Positions 48,397 to 58,493 of a stretch of 64,000 nucleotides of DNA are shown piece after piece. The translations under genes and the position numbers were made by a program. The notes beneath the pieces were generated by a model that saw only the letters and a list, made by a program, of their open reading frames with translations, was not told the origin of the DNA and searched no databases. Numbering within the stretch: position 1 is the stretch's first letter; each line of letters starts with the position of its first letter. Origin of the DNA: Trinickia mobilis (lineage in GTDB: Bacteria > Pseudomonadota > Gammaproteobacteria > Burkholderiales > Burkholderiaceae); contig NZ_JAFLRF010000014.1 in assembly GCF_017315705.1 (NCBI RefSeq), forward strand, positions 62,001 through 126,000. The letters run 5' to 3'.

Positions 48397-48538
48397 GTGA
48401 CGGAGCGGGACGCGGCAGCCCGGCTGCGGATTTCCCGGGACGTCTGGCGAAACGTTCGCGTTGGCCATTCGTCCAGGGTTCGTGCCCGACGTGCGCGGGT
48501 TAAACTCTCGCCCTATATAGCCAAAGCAAACAAACACG

Positions 48539-51211
48539 ATGGGCAATCCAATTGAAGCGGCCGGCGCTGCCAGCGACGTAGCGCAGCACACGCCGATGAT
48601 GCAGCAGTACCTTCGCATTAAAGCGGAGCATCCCGGCACGCTCGTCTTTTATCGAATGGGCGACTTCTATGAGCTCTTTTTCGACGACGCCGAAAAAGCC
48701 GCTCGCCTGCTCGACCTGACGCTCACGCAGCGCGGCGCGTCTGCAGGCAACCCGATCAAGATGGCGGGTGTGCCGCATCACGCGGTCGAGCAGTACCTCG
48801 CGAAGCTCGTGAAGCTCGGCGAATCGGTCGCGATCTGCGAGCAGATCGGCGACCCGGCAACGTCCAAGGGCCCGGTCGAACGCAAGGTCGTGCGCGTCGT
48901 CACGCCGGGCACGCTCACGGACGCCGCGCTGCTGTCCGACAAGAGCGACGTCTATCTGCTCGCGCTCTCTCCGGGCCACAACAAGCGCGGAGTCGTGACG
49001 AACGTGGGCCTTGCGTGGCTCAACCTCGCGAGCGGCGCGCTCCGCCTCGCAGAAGTCGCGCCCGACCAAGTCGGCGCCGCGCTCGAACGCATTCGCCCGG
49101 CCGAAATCCTCGTGTCCGACACGCCCGCAGGCTTCACGCCGGCCAGCGCGGCCGGCGCGCTGACGCGGGTGCCCGTGTGGCATTTCGACGTTGCATCGGG
49201 CACACAGCGCCTGTGCGACCAGCTGGGCGTTGCGGGACTCGACGGCTTCGGCGCGCAAACGCTGACGAGCGCGTGCGGCGCAGCGGGCGCCCTGCTGCTC
49301 TACGCGTCGGCAACGCAAGGCCAGCAATTGCGCCACGTGCGCAGCCTCAAGGTCGAGTACGAATCCGAATACATCGGCCTCGATCCGGCGACACGCCGCA
49401 ATCTCGAATTGACGGAAACATTGCGCGGCACCGAATCGCCGACGTTGTACTCCCTCCTCGACACCTGCAGCACGGCGATGGGCAGCCGCTTGCTGCGTCA
49501 CTGGCTGCATCATCCGCCGCGCGACGCGATGGTCGCCCAAACGCGACAGCAGGCGATCGGCGCGCTGCTCGATGCGCCCATCGACGCAAGTCTCGACGCG
49601 CTGCGCGGCGCGTTGCGTCAGATTGCGGATGTGGAGCGGATCACGGGGCGGCTTGCGCTGTTGTCGGCGCGTCCGCGCGACCTGTCGAGCCTGCGCGATA
49701 CATTCGTGTCGCTGCCGGCGCTGCGCGCAAAACTGGCGCCCGTCGTCGCGAACGCCGCAGCCCTCGCGCGCGTCGACGCCGAGCTCGAGCCCCCGGCCGG
49801 CTGCGTCGAATTGTTGACTCGCGCAGTCGCCGCCGAACCGGCGGCCATGGTCCGCGACGGCGGCGTGATCGCCCGCGGCTACGATGCGGATCTCGACGCG
49901 TTGCGCGATATTTCGGAGAACTGCGGACAATTCCTGATCGACCTCGAAACGCGCGAACGCACCCGCACCGGGATCGCGAATTTGCGCGTCGAGTACAACA
50001 AGGTCCACGGGTTCTACATCGAAGTCACGCGCGGCCAGACCGACAAAGTGCCGGACGACTATCGCCGCCGCCAGACGCTCAAGAACGCCGAGCGCTATAT
50101 CACGCCCGAGCTGAAGACCTTCGAGGATAAGGCGCTCTCCGCACAAGAGCGTGCGCTCGCCCGCGAACGCGCGCTCTTCGACGCGCTGCTGCAATCGCTG
50201 CTGCCGTTCATCGCCGATTGCCAGCGCGTCGCCACGGCGCTCGCCGAGCTCGACCTGCTCGCCGCGCTTGCCGAGCGGGCCCGCGCGCTCGATTGGGTCG
50301 CACCGGAATTCTCCGCGGAGGTCGGCATCGATATCGAGCAAGGTCGGCATCCGGTCGTCGAAGCGCAAGTCGAACAGTTCATCGCGAACGACTGCCGCCT
50401 CTCCACCGATCGCAAGCTGCTGTTGATCACCGGCCCCAATATGGGCGGCAAATCGACGTTCATGCGCCAGACCGCGTTGATCACGCTGCTGGCTTATGCC
50501 GGCAGCTACGTGCCCGCCCGGCGCGCGCGCTTCGGTCCGATCGACCGCATCTTCACGCGCATCGGCGCCGCCGACGACTTGGCGGGCGGCCGCTCGACGT
50601 TCATGGTCGAAATGACGGAAGCCGCGGCGATCCTGAACGACGCGACGCCGCAGAGTCTCGTGCTGATGGACGAAATCGGCCGCGGCACGTCGACATTCGA
50701 CGGCCTCGCGCTCGCGTGGGCCATCGCGCGCCACCTGCTCTCGCACAACGCCTGCTACACCCTCTTTGCTACGCACTATTTCGAGTTGACCCAGCTGCCA
50801 ACCGAATTCGCGCACGCGGCGAACGTTCACTTGTCCGCCGTCGAACACGGGCATGGGATCGTTTTCCTGCACGCCGTCAACGAAGGTCCCGCGAGCCAGA
50901 GCTACGGCTTGCAGGTCGCGCAGTTGGCCGGCGTGCCGTCGCCCGTGATTCGCGCCGCGCGCAAACACCTCGCGTATCTAGAACAACAATCGGTGGGGCA
51001 CGCGACGCCGCAGCTCGATTTGTTCGCTGATCCCGTCTACTTGGAAGACGCGCCGGACGATACCGAGGATGGCCCGCCCGCAGCGCACCTGCACCCCGCA
51101 CTCGAAAAGCTGCGTTCGATCGATCCGAACGATCTGAAACCGCGCGACGCGCTCGATCTGCTTTACGAACTGCACGATCTCGCAAGCGCCGCGCAGGATG
51201 CGCAACGCTAA
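48539..51211 (+). CDS. mutS: DNA mismatch repair protein MutS
   Basis: An 890-residue protein. GDFYELF at 41-47 holds the mismatch-stacking Phe43 and Glu45. The ATPase has Walker [10 protein letters not shown] at 632-640 and Walker B with [12 protein letters not shown] from 711. It recognises mismatches and recruits MutL. Length and domains are complete. It overlaps the next gene by 14 nt. Confidence 0.97.
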   Translation: MGNPIEAAGAASDVAQHTPMMQQYLRIKAEHPGTLVFYRMGDFYELFFDDAEKAARLLDLTLTQRGASAGNPIKMAGVPHHAVEQYLAKLVKLGESVAICEQIGDPATSKGPVERKVVRVVTPGTLTDAALLSDKSDVYLLALSPGHNKRGVVTNVGLAWLNLASGALRLAEVAPDQVGAALERIRPAEILVSDTPAGFTPASAAGALTRVPVWHFDVASGTQRLCDQLGVAGLDGFGAQTLTSACGAAGALLLYASATQGQQLRHVRSLKVEYESEYIGLDPATRRNLELTETLRGTESPTLYSLLDTCSTAMGSRLLRHWLHHPPRDAMVAQTRQQAIGALLDAPIDASLDALRGALRQIADVERITGRLALLSARPRDLSSLRDTFVSLPALRAKLAPVVANAAALARVDAELEPPAGCVELLTRAVAAEPAAMVRDGGVIARGYDADLDALRDISENCGQFLIDLETRERTRTGIANLRVEYNKVHGFYIEVTRGQTDKVPDDYRRRQTLKNAERYITPELKTFEDKALSAQERALARERALFDALLQSLLPFIADCQRVATALAELDLLAALAERARALDWVAPEFSAEVGIDIEQGRHPVVEAQVEQFIANDCRLSTDRKLLLITGPNMGGKSTFMRQTALITLLAYAGSYVPARRARFGPIDRIFTRIGAADDLAGGRSTFMVEMTEAAAILNDATPQSLVLMDEIGRGTSTFDGLALAWAIARHLLSHNACYTLFATHYFELTQLPTEFAHAANVHLSAVEHGHGIVFLHAVNEGPASQSYGLQVAQLAGVPSPVIRAARKHLAYLEQQSVGHATPQLDLFADPVYLEDAPDDTEDGPPAAHLHPALEKLRSIDPNDLKPRDALDLLYELHDLASAAQDAQR

Positions 51212-52484
51212 GCGCCGCATGCGGGCCAAGGAACGGCACCGACGTCCCTCCCTGATGCACAGCGCGGCGGCGCTTGCCGTCGCGCTCGCGTGCTGCCTGA
51301 CGCCGGTTCGGCAAGCAGACGCGGCCGTACCGCGCTACACGTTCGCCGTCGTCGGCAGCACGTTGCAAGACTCAGCCGACGAAGCGCCGACGCAGCGTCT
51401 TCTCGAAGCGATCGGGCTCGACAAGCAGATGTCGTTCATCGTCTATGACGGCAACCTAAAAAGCGCGTCAGAAGCGTGCCGCGACTCGCTCTACGAAGCG
51501 CGGCAGCAAGTGCTCGAAACGTCGCGGGCGCCGCTCTTCTTCATCCCGGGCGGGCACGACTGGGTTGCCTGCAGCCAGCCGCAGGCGGGGGGCTACGACG
51601 CAGTTGAACGGCTCGACTTTCTGCGGCAGACGCTGCTTTCCGATTCGACGTCGATGGGCCAAAACGCCCTTGCCCTCACCCGTGAAAGCGAAGTCGCACG
51701 CTTTCGCCCCTACCGCGAGAATGTCCGCTGGCAGATTGGCGATACGGTGTTCATCGGCCTGAACGTGCCCGGCGAAAACAACCACTACCTGAGCGCGGGC
51801 GGACGCAACGGAGAATTTGAAGATCGCGCGGTCGCGACCGCGTTCTGGCTAGAACATGCGGCCGAATATGCGAAGCGCCGTGACGCGCGCGCGGTAGTCG
51901 TTTTCATCCAGGGCGACCCCGATCTGAAGCAGTACGAACATCCGGAACGCTTCCCGTGGCTGCGGTTTGGCCGTGCGCGGCCGCGCGACGGCTATCTGGA
52001 GTTCAAGCGCAGCCTCGTGAAACTCGCGGAGACGTTTCGCGGACCGGTGCTGCTGGTCCATTACGACGACCGGCGCCTGGCGGGCGGCTTCCTGATCGAC
52101 CAGCCGCTTCACAACGACAAGGGCGGACGCGTCATGAATCTGACACGCATCGCCATTGCACCTCGCGAACGTCTGACGCAATGGATTCAAATCGACGCGG
52201 ATTTCGGCAAGCAGCCGCCGTTCAGGGTAAGCGTGAGGAATGCCCCGCGAAATCTACCGGCGCCTATCGCGCCGCAGACGGTGCCGAGCGAAGAGCCGGC
52301 CGTGCCGCCGGTGCCCGACGCGTCAGGATTGATGCCGGCGCTGCCGATGTCCGAGCCGCCGATCCTGCCAGACGATAATCAAAGCGCGCCGCCCATCTTG
52401 CCGGCGCCCGCTCATCCTTCGTCGCAGGCTTCGGCGCCTGAGAGCGCCGAGCCCGCAAGTTCGTCAGTGCAACGTGGGCCGTGA
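51198..52484 (+). CDS. Secreted metallophosphoesterase-like protein with degenerate metal motifs
   Basis: A 428-residue exported protein, signal peptide with core [12 protein letters not shown] after a basic N-region (likely cleavage near residue 44). The fold resembles calcineurin-like phosphoesterases: FAVVGS in the place of the D-x-H strand, IVYDGN for GD-x2-D, FIPGGHDW for GNHD, and VLLVHYDDR for GHxH. Several usual metal ligands are replaced, so it may be inactive. Residues 345-428 are Pro/Ala/Ser-rich. The start ATG lies inside the end of mutS. Its 3' end overlaps slyD by 21 nt, convergent. Confidence 0.75.
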   Translation: MRNAKRRMRAKERHRRPSLMHSAAALAVALACCLTPVRQADAAVPRYTFAVVGSTLQDSADEAPTQRLLEAIGLDKQMSFIVYDGNLKSASEACRDSLYEARQQVLETSRAPLFFIPGGHDWVACSQPQAGGYDAVERLDFLRQTLLSDSTSMGQNALALTRESEVARFRPYRENVRWQIGDTVFIGLNVPGENNHYLSAGGRNGEFEDRAVATAFWLEHAAEYAKRRDARAVVVFIQGDPDLKQYEHPERFPWLRFGRARPRDGYLEFKRSLVKLAETFRGPVLLVHYDDRRLAGGFLIDQPLHNDKGGRVMNLTRIAIAPRERLTQWIQIDADFGKQPPFRVSVRNAPRNLPAPIAPQTVPSEEPAVPPVPDASGLMPALPMSEPPILPDDNQSAPPILPAPAHPSSQASAPESAEPASSSVQRGP

Positions 52485-53003
52485 GTCGCCGGTCTCGTCG
52501 TCATCGTCTTCGTCGATGACTTCGAGGCCGTCCGCGCCGTGCGCATGCTCGTGTTCGATCTCGTCCTGGGTGGCTTCGCGCACTTCCTTGACGGTCAGCG
52601 CGAAACGCAGCGCCATGCCGGCGAGCGGATGGTTGCCGTCGAGCACGACTTTATCCTCGGCGACATCGGTGACGGTGTAGATCAGCGAATCGACATCCTC
52701 ATCGCCCTCTTCCGGCGTGCCTTCGAACTGCATGCCGACTTCGAGCGGCTCGGGAAAACGGTTGCGCGGCTCGACCTTCACGAGATCCGGGTCGTACTCG
52801 CCGAAGGCGTCTTGCGGCTCGAGCTGGATCTGGGTCTGGAAACCGGGCTCGCGACCGTCGAGTTCTTCCTCGATCTTAGGGAACGTGCCATCATAGCCGC
52901 CGTGCAGATAGACCATCGGCTCGTCGCTTTCTTCAATCAGATTGCCCTGTGCATCCGACAGCTTGTAAGCGACCGATACGACGGTGTTCTTTGCGATTTT
53001 CAT
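52464..53003 (-). CDS. slyD: FKBP-type peptidyl-prolyl isomerase SlyD
   Basis: A 179-residue FKBP with the SlyD insert-in-flap domain: VSVAYKLSDAQGNLIEESDEP at the N-terminus and LDGNHPLAGMALRF as FKBP strand. It is a chaperone and prolyl isomerase. The C-terminal tail is acidic with only a few His (HEHAHGADG), unlike the His/Cys-rich nickel-binding tail of E. coli SlyD. GGAG lies just before the ATG. Confidence 0.93.
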   Translation of the reverse strand: MKIAKNTVVSVAYKLSDAQGNLIEESDEPMVYLHGGYDGTFPKIEEELDGREPGFQTQIQLEPQDAFGEYDPDLVKVEPRNRFPEPLEVGMQFEGTPEEGDEDVDSLIYTVTDVAEDKVVLDGNHPLAGMALRFALTVKEVREATQDEIEHEHAHGADGLEVIDEDDDDETGDSRPTLH

Positions 53004-53027
53004 TCGATTCTCCAAAATACGTTTGCC

Positions 53028-53033
53028 ATTATA
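53028..53033 (-). promoter_or_regulatory. Candidate -10 box of slyD
   Basis: A consensus TATAAT on the minus strand, only 3 bp from the start codon of the divergent oxygenase gene, giving a leader of about 18 nt. Confidence 0.5.
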
Positions 53034-53035
53034 CG

Positions 53036-54271
53036 ATGCCCAAGCGGCCCCTAGACCACCTGGCCGGCACCGCGTCGGCCACCGCCAAGACAACTGTTTC
53101 GCCCCCGCTTGCCGACGTGCCTACACCTTTGCTGGGCAATCTTACGCCGTCGCAATTCATGCGCCGGTACTGGCAGAAAAAGCCGCTGCTGATCCGCCAA
53201 GCCGTTCCCGGCATCGTGCCTCCGCTGGCACGCGACGAACTGTTCGAGTTGGCCGACAGCGACGACGTGGAATCCCGGCTGATCACCCATTTCCGCGGTG
53301 CCTGGCAACTCAAGCACGGGCCGTTCGCGCCGCACGATCTGCCGGCGGTGAAGCGTCGCGAATGGACACTCCTGGTCCAGGGCGTCAACCTGCACGACGA
53401 TCGCGCACGCTCGCTGCTCGACCGCTTCCGCTTCGTTCCCGATGCCCGTCTCGACGATCTGATGATCTCTTATGCGACCGACGGGGGCGGCGTCGGTCCG
53501 CACTTCGACTCCTACGATGTTTTCCTGCTGCAAATTCATGGCAAACGGCGTTGGCGCATTGGCGCGCAAAAGGACCTGCCGTTAAAAGCGGGACTTCCGT
53601 TGAAAGTTTTACAGCATTTCGAGCCCGACGAAGAGTGGCTGCTCGAACCCGGCGACATGCTGTACCTGCCGCCGCACATCGCCCACGACGGCATTGCCGA
53701 AGGCGAATGCATGACATGCTCGATCGGCTTTCGGGCGCCGTCCGCAAACGAGCTGACCGGCCAGTTTCTCTACCATCTCGCCGAGCGCGGCGAGGCCATG
53801 AACGGATCGCTTCGGGACGAACGCTATCGCGATCCGCAACAACCGGCGGTGACGAACCCGGCGCAATTGCCGCAAGCGCTCGTCGATCGGGTTGGCGCGA
53901 TCCTTGCACAGGTCAAATGGACCGAGCGAGACGTCGCGTCGTTTCTGGGCAGCTACCTGAGCGAGCCGAAAGCGAATGTGGTATTCGACGCACCGCGTCG
54001 CCCCTTGAACGAAGCCGCATTCATTCGCAACGCCTCCCGGTCGGGTATTCGACTCGATAGAAAAACTGTGTTGCTGTATGGAGCGCGTTCGTACTTCATC
54101 AATGGCGAAGAAGACCGGTTTTTGCGCGGTAAAAATTGGTTAGCAAAATTGGCTGATACGCGGCGCCTGGGGGCGAAACGCTTTGTAACACTCTCCGGCG
54201 ATGGAGCGGTGACAGCATTGCTGCACGAATGGTATTGTGCGGGCTGGGTACAAGTGGGCGAATTCGCGTAA
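53036..54271 (+). CDS. JmjC-type ribosomal oxygenase (RoxA/YcfD-like)
   Basis: A 411-residue cupin/JmjC 2-oxoglutarate-Fe(II) oxygenase. His156, Asp158 and His217 form the iron triad (GPHFDSYDVFLLQ, PPHIAHDG). YcfD/RoxA hydroxylates an Arg of ribosomal protein L16; orientation and length match that family. The C-terminal winged-helix part (about 290-411) is present. Only 32 bp separate its ATG from that of slyD. Confidence 0.9.
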   Translation: MPKRPLDHLAGTASATAKTTVSPPLADVPTPLLGNLTPSQFMRRYWQKKPLLIRQAVPGIVPPLARDELFELADSDDVESRLITHFRGAWQLKHGPFAPHDLPAVKRREWTLLVQGVNLHDDRARSLLDRFRFVPDARLDDLMISYATDGGGVGPHFDSYDVFLLQIHGKRRWRIGAQKDLPLKAGLPLKVLQHFEPDEEWLLEPGDMLYLPPHIAHDGIAEGECMTCSIGFRAPSANELTGQFLYHLAERGEAMNGSLRDERYRDPQQPAVTNPAQLPQALVDRVGAILAQVKWTERDVASFLGSYLSEPKANVVFDAPRRPLNEAAFIRNASRSGIRLDRKTVLLYGARSYFINGEEDRFLRGKNWLAKLADTRRLGAKRFVTLSGDGAVTALLHEWYCAGWVQVGEFA

Positions 54272-54497
54272 AGTAGCCTGCCTGTTGTTCCGAAACACAA
54301 TATTTTGTATGAGAAAGACAACGTATTGACCCTGGTTTGTCGACGGTCGGTACGAAAGTGCATATAATTTCCGCCCAAGCCGTAGGGAAGATTCACGCTC
54401 TGAAGTGCATCCCACCATCGGCCCAGGTTGGTGTTGGAGCACATTACCGGTATTATTTCGCGCTGTTGCTTACCTTTAACCATAAAAGGACGTGATC

Positions 54498-54758
54498 ATG
54501 AAGAAATCCCTCCTCGTAGCATCCATGCTGGCAGCTGTGGCCCTGGCCGCTTGCAACAAGAGCAGCGACCAATCGGCCGCCCCGGCCGCTAGCGACACGT
54601 CGGCTGCTTCGGCACCGGCAGCTGCTGCTTCGGATACGGGCGCTGCTTCGGGCGCTGCTGCTGCGAGCGACACCGGTGCCGCTGCTTCGGCTCCGGCTGC
54701 TGCTGCGTCGGACACGGGCGCTTCGGCTGCTGCTCCGGCTTCGGGCGCAAGCCAGTAA
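54498..54758 (+). CDS. Small Ala/Ser-rich repeat lipoprotein
   Basis: An 86-residue precursor with signal MKKSLLVASMLAAVALAAC; lipobox LAAC with Cys19. The mature part is nearly all Ala, Ser, Asp, Thr, Gly and Pro in repeats of the form ASDTGAA. No catalytic motif; a flexible surface-layer or spacer role is a guess. ATG 54498 is chosen because AAAGGA lies 7 nt upstream; a GTG two codons earlier is too close. A terminator follows. Confidence 0.85.
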   Translation: MKKSLLVASMLAAVALAACNKSSDQSAAPAASDTSAASAPAAAASDTGAASGAAAASDTGAAASAPAAAASDTGASAAAPASGASQ

Positions 54759-54781
54759 GCTGCCAGCTGGATGTGGCAAAG

Positions 54782-54809
54782 AAAAAACCGGCCTTCGGGC
54801 CGGTTTTTT
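54782..54809 (+). terminator. Terminator of the Ala/Ser-rich lipoprotein
   Basis: A 12-bp stem AAAAAACCGGCC / GGCCGGTTTTTT with a TTCG tetraloop; usable in both directions (MBL gene is convergent). Confidence 0.95.
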
Positions 54810-54842
54810 CATGTCGACATAAGCAACGACAAGCGAAGTGAA

Positions 54843-55616
54843 TCAAAGGCGTAGCCAGCCGAATCCGCCGCTCTGCGAAGCGACTCCCACCTCTGTAGCC
54901 GCCGCTCCCAGCACACGGGCCATTGCCGCCTGCGCGAGCTCCGGAAGGTTGTTCTGCTGACTCAGGTGCGCGGCCACTAGGTGCTTGAGGCGCGTGCGGT
55001 CGAGCGAAGCCAGGATGTCCGCTGCGGCGTCATTGTTAAGGTGTCCATGATTGCCGCCGATGCGCGCTTTCAACGATTGCGGGTAGCGGCTTTCAGCCAG
55101 CATCTTCGTGTCGTGATTGCATTCGAGCACGAGACCGTCACAGCCGCTCAGCACAGCGCTGATATGGGGTGTCGACGTGCCGACGTCGGTCAGCACGCCC
55201 AAACGGCACGCGCCATCCGAAAACACGAATTGCAACGGCTCCCGCGCATCGTGGGGCACCGTATAAGGCAGGACTTCGAGATCGCCGATGGCTGCTGCTT
55301 CATCGCCCCACAGCACGCGCAAATCGACATCGGCATCATCAGCCCCGACTGCTCGCGCGGTGCCCCAGCTCATGTAGAGCGGTAGCGACCACTTACGCGC
55401 GAGCGTAAGCGCACTGCCGATGTGATCGCTGTGCTCGTGTGTGATCAGAATGGCGTCGAGTTGCTCGACGCCCAAGTCGAGCCTGAGGAGGCGCCGCTCG
55501 ACTTCCTTCGCGGAGAAACCGCAGTCGAGCATCACGCGAGTCGTCGTGGCTCCGTTAGAAGCCTCGACGACAAGCGCATTCCCCTCGCTGCCGCTGCCGA
55601 GGCTGGCGAAACGCAC
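54843..55616 (-). CDS. MBL-fold metallo-hydrolase
   Basis: A 257-residue metallo-beta-lactamase-fold protein. HEHSDH at 60-65 is the metal site; SLGSGSEGNA at the N-terminus resembles YycJ/WalJ-type proteins, some of which are 5'-3' exonucleases. The substrate here is not known. It starts 7 nt after bamC, so it is the last gene of that operon. Confidence 0.88.
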   Translation of the reverse strand: MRFASLGSGSEGNALVVEASNGATTTRVMLDCGFSAKEVERRLLRLDLGVEQLDAILITHEHSDHIGSALTLARKWSLPLYMSWGTARAVGADDADVDLRVLWGDEAAAIGDLEVLPYTVPHDAREPLQFVFSDGACRLGVLTDVGTSTPHISAVLSGCDGLVLECNHDTKMLAESRYPQSLKARIGGNHGHLNNDAAADILASLDRTRLKHLVAAHLSQQNNLPELAQAAMARVLGAAATEVGVASQSGGFGWLRL

Positions 55617-55623
55617 AGCGCGC

Positions 55624-56763
55624 TTAATTCAGTTGCGCGTGCAGCAGCGAAACGATTTTTTGCGCTTCAGACGACGTGTCGATTTGCCCGTTTGCATCGA
55701 CCACCGCCACTTGCGTGACACCATCGCTCTTCGAACGCACGTTGATCAGGAATTCCTGACCCGGCTTCTGCGCGCTCGCGCCACCGTAGAACAGCTTACC
55801 GAAGAAGCCTTCACGCTTCAGTTCCTGCATCGAATCGGCGTAACGCACGTAGTAGAGGCCCTTTGCGCGATCGCGATTGTCGACGGTGAAGTTGGTGCGG
55901 TCGAGCGCAAGGCCGACACGCAGCCATGCGCTGTCAAACGGCTCGGACAGGTCCAGCGTCGTAGCGCCCGCGCTCATGTCGACTCGCGCCGTCGCCGTCG
56001 ACGGACCCGCATCGGCCAGCAATTGCTTGGCCTGCGCGTCGGTCAAGCCGAACTTCTGCATCAGCTTGTCGAGGAACACCGCTTCGAGCACCGGGTCGCG
56101 CGGCCGCTCGACCCAGCGCGAGGACTCCTTCTCCTGCCCCGTCAGCACTTCTTCCATCGCGCTGTGCGAGATCGAAATATCGGTCGTACCGTTCGGCGCG
56201 CGCTCGACCAGCGTACGGAAGCTGTCCCGCGTGCCCGACGAGTACGCGAAATCGATCAGGTGGCCGATCGTGCGGCGGAACCAATCGTCGGGAATGTTCG
56301 CGCGGTTCTCGGCCCAGTCGGTCGTCATGATGCCGGTGGCCGGCGCATCGGTCTTCAGCGAAAAGCCGTTGTCTTTCCAGAAATCTTGCAGGAGCGGCCA
56401 AAGCTGATCGGGCGAGCGTCCGTCGACGACCAGCCAGCGGCGGTCGCCGTCGCGCTCCACATGCATCCCGTACGGATCTTGCGCGGTGGGCACGCCTTCG
56501 ACGGTATTGCCGGCCGCCGTTTTCGAGAGGGTCGGCGCGCCGCCCAGCGCCGTGCCGACCGGCGGCGCGGTGAACTGCTGATTCATCGCGGTCGGGTTCA
56601 GGTCGCTCGGCACCGACAGCGGCGGCGCGGAACCCGTGGCCTTGTAATTGACGCGATCGGACGCGAACCAGTCGTTCAACGTATCGCAGCCGGCGAGCGT
56701 GAAAAGAGCAAGCGCCAGCGCCGCCATGCGGGTGGCGTTAATAGAGAAAGCGTAACGTTTCAT
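55624..56763 (-). CDS. bamC: Outer membrane assembly lipoprotein BamC
   Basis: A 379-residue lipoprotein with lipobox LAGC (Cys26), followed by the unstructured N-terminal segment and two helix-grip domains. BamC is part of the BAM complex that inserts beta-barrel proteins. The dapA-bamC order matches E. coli and many proteobacteria. ATG 56763 gives the normal signal peptide. Confidence 0.93.
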   Translation of the reverse strand: MKRYAFSINATRMAALALALFTLAGCDTLNDWFASDRVNYKATGSAPPLSVPSDLNPTAMNQQFTAPPVGTALGGAPTLSKTAAGNTVEGVPTAQDPYGMHVERDGDRRWLVVDGRSPDQLWPLLQDFWKDNGFSLKTDAPATGIMTTDWAENRANIPDDWFRRTIGHLIDFAYSSGTRDSFRTLVERAPNGTTDISISHSAMEEVLTGQEKESSRWVERPRDPVLEAVFLDKLMQKFGLTDAQAKQLLADAGPSTATARVDMSAGATTLDLSEPFDSAWLRVGLALDRTNFTVDNRDRAKGLYYVRYADSMQELKREGFFGKLFYGGASAQKPGQEFLINVRSKSDGVTQVAVVDANGQIDTSSEAQKIVSLLHAQLN

Positions 56764-56877
56764 GAGGTCCTTCGTGATGCTGGAACGCGTTGCCTGCAAC
56801 GGGTGCCGGGTACGTGAGTCGAGGGTCGACGTCGGTTAAGGGAATGCCGGTTAGCGGCGCTCGACGGGCTGCAATCC

Positions 56878-57807
56878 TCAGCCCAAAATACCCGCTTCGC
56901 GCAATGCCGCGCGCACCACGTCGTGATAGCGCGCATCGAGCGGAGTCAGCGGCAAGCGGATGCCGCCCTGCATCTTGCCCATCTCCTGCAGGGCCCACTT
57001 GGCCGGAATAGGATTCGATTCGATAAAGAGGTTCTTGTGCAGCGAGAGCAGCTTCAGGTGAATCTCGCGGGCCGTCTTCGCGTCGGCAGCGAGCGCGGCC
57101 TTGCACAATTCACTCATCGCGCGCGGAGCGACGTTGGCGGTGACGGAAATGTTGCCGTGGCCGCCGAGGAGCATCAGCGCGATCGCGGTCGGATCGTCGC
57201 CGCTGTAGATGCCGAAACCGGCCGGCGCCGACTTGATCAGATGCGCGGCGCGATCGATATTGCCCGTCGCTTCCTTCACGCCGACGATGCCCGGCACAAG
57301 GGCCAGGCGCAGGATGGTCTCGTTCGACATATCGGCGACGGTGCGGCCCGGCACGTTGTACAGGATGACGGGTAGATCGACCGCTTCGGCGATCGTCTTG
57401 AAGTGGCGGTAGATCCCTTCTTGCGTAGGCTTGTTGTAATACGGCACGACTTGCAGCGTGGCATCGGCGCCGACGGCCTTCGCGCGCTCGGTCAGCTCGA
57501 TCGCCTCGGTGGTGGAGTTGCCGCCCGCGCCGGCGATCACCGGAATGCGCCCTGCCGTGTGATCGACCGCCGTCTTGACCATCAGGATGTGCTCTTCGAC
57601 CGAGAGCGTCGCCGATTCTCCGCTCGTGCCGACCACCACGAGCGCGTTGGTGCCTTCCTCGATGTGCCAGTCGATCAGCTTGCGGAACGCCGGCAGGTCG
57701 AGGCTGCCGTCTTCAAGCATTGGGGTCACGATGGCGGGAATGCTGCCGCGGATTCGAACGCTGTCCTGGGTGCCGCCTTGAATGCCGCTCTGGTTGCCGT
57801 AAGTCAT
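56878..57807 (-). CDS. dapA: 4-hydroxy-tetrahydrodipicolinate synthase
   Basis: A 309-residue TIM-barrel aldolase-type enzyme that condenses pyruvate with aspartate semialdehyde. Lys178 (GVKEATG) forms the Schiff base, Tyr150 (LYNVPGRT) is the catalytic base, Thr61-Ser62 bind pyruvate. About 16 residues longer at the N-terminus than E. coli DapA; an internal start cannot be excluded. Confidence 0.95.
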   Translation of the reverse strand: MTYGNQSGIQGGTQDSVRIRGSIPAIVTPMLEDGSLDLPAFRKLIDWHIEEGTNALVVVGTSGESATLSVEEHILMVKTAVDHTAGRIPVIAGAGGNSTTEAIELTERAKAVGADATLQVVPYYNKPTQEGIYRHFKTIAEAVDLPVILYNVPGRTVADMSNETILRLALVPGIVGVKEATGNIDRAAHLIKSAPAGFGIYSGDDPTAIALMLLGGHGNISVTANVAPRAMSELCKAALAADAKTAREIHLKLLSLHKNLFIESNPIPAKWALQEMGKMQGGIRLPLTPLDARYHDVVRAALREAGILG

Positions 57808-57849
57808 GAAATGCTTTGAATTTAATCGGTAAACCGCGATTGTAGCGGA

Positions 57850-58467
57850 TTAGCTGGCCAAATCGTAACGCGGGGGAACCACTGCCCCCTTCGCTTCGAT
57901 TACCGGCGATTCCACCTCCCGAACCGCGCAAATCCGCTGAACGAACGCGGCGCGCGGGGTTGCCAGAAATCCATCTTGAAAAGCGACGACGCGCAGGTGC
58001 GGCCGCACGGCGTCCAGCAGCTCGCCGGGAGCGAGCAGGAACGCCGGGTTCGACGGCTTGCCGACCGTCTCGTTGCCGGCGGCGAAGGTCTCATAGATCA
58101 ACACGCCACCCGGCGCCAGGGCGTCGATCAGCCTGGGAAACAAGGGCCGGTGCAGATAATTCGTCACGATCACAGCGGCGAACCGCGAATCGGCGGGCAG
58201 CGGCCAGCGACTGCCGTCCTCGAGATCGGCGGTGACGGTTTCGACGCCCGCCATGCCGGCCATCGCCGCAAGCGCGGCGGCATCGCGATCGAGCGCCGTC
58301 ACCCGATGTCCGCGGGCAGCGAACCAGCGCGAATGGCGCCCGCTGCCTGCCGCGACGTCCAACACCGTGCCGCCCGCCGCGACGAGGTGGGACCAGCGCT
58401 TCACCCAGCGCGAGGGCTCGAGCGCGCCGCCGGGCGGCTCGACAGCCAGAACCGTGGATTCGCTCAT
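57850..58467 (-). CDS. Class I SAM-dependent methyltransferase
   Basis: A 205-residue Rossmann-fold methyltransferase with VLDVAAGSGRHS (SAM motif I, about 36-47) and a GGVLIYETFA strand (TehB-like). The substrate is unknown. ATG 58467 is taken as start, 26 nt after trpS; dapA follows 42 nt downstream. Confidence 0.85.
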   Translation of the reverse strand: MSESTVLAVEPPGGALEPSRWVKRWSHLVAAGGTVLDVAAGSGRHSRWFAARGHRVTALDRDAAALAAMAGMAGVETVTADLEDGSRWPLPADSRFAAVIVTNYLHRPLFPRLIDALAPGGVLIYETFAAGNETVGKPSNPAFLLAPGELLDAVRPHLRVVAFQDGFLATPRAAFVQRICAVREVESPVIEAKGAVVPPRYDLAS

Positions 58468-58493
58468 CGCTCGCCGCTGCCGGCAACGCAGGA

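Noticed and set aside
56764-56877. GAGTCGAGGGTCGAC between bamC and dapA as another copy of the palindrome
   Set aside because: It lacks the TGCATGGG start, the loop and the pairing arm.
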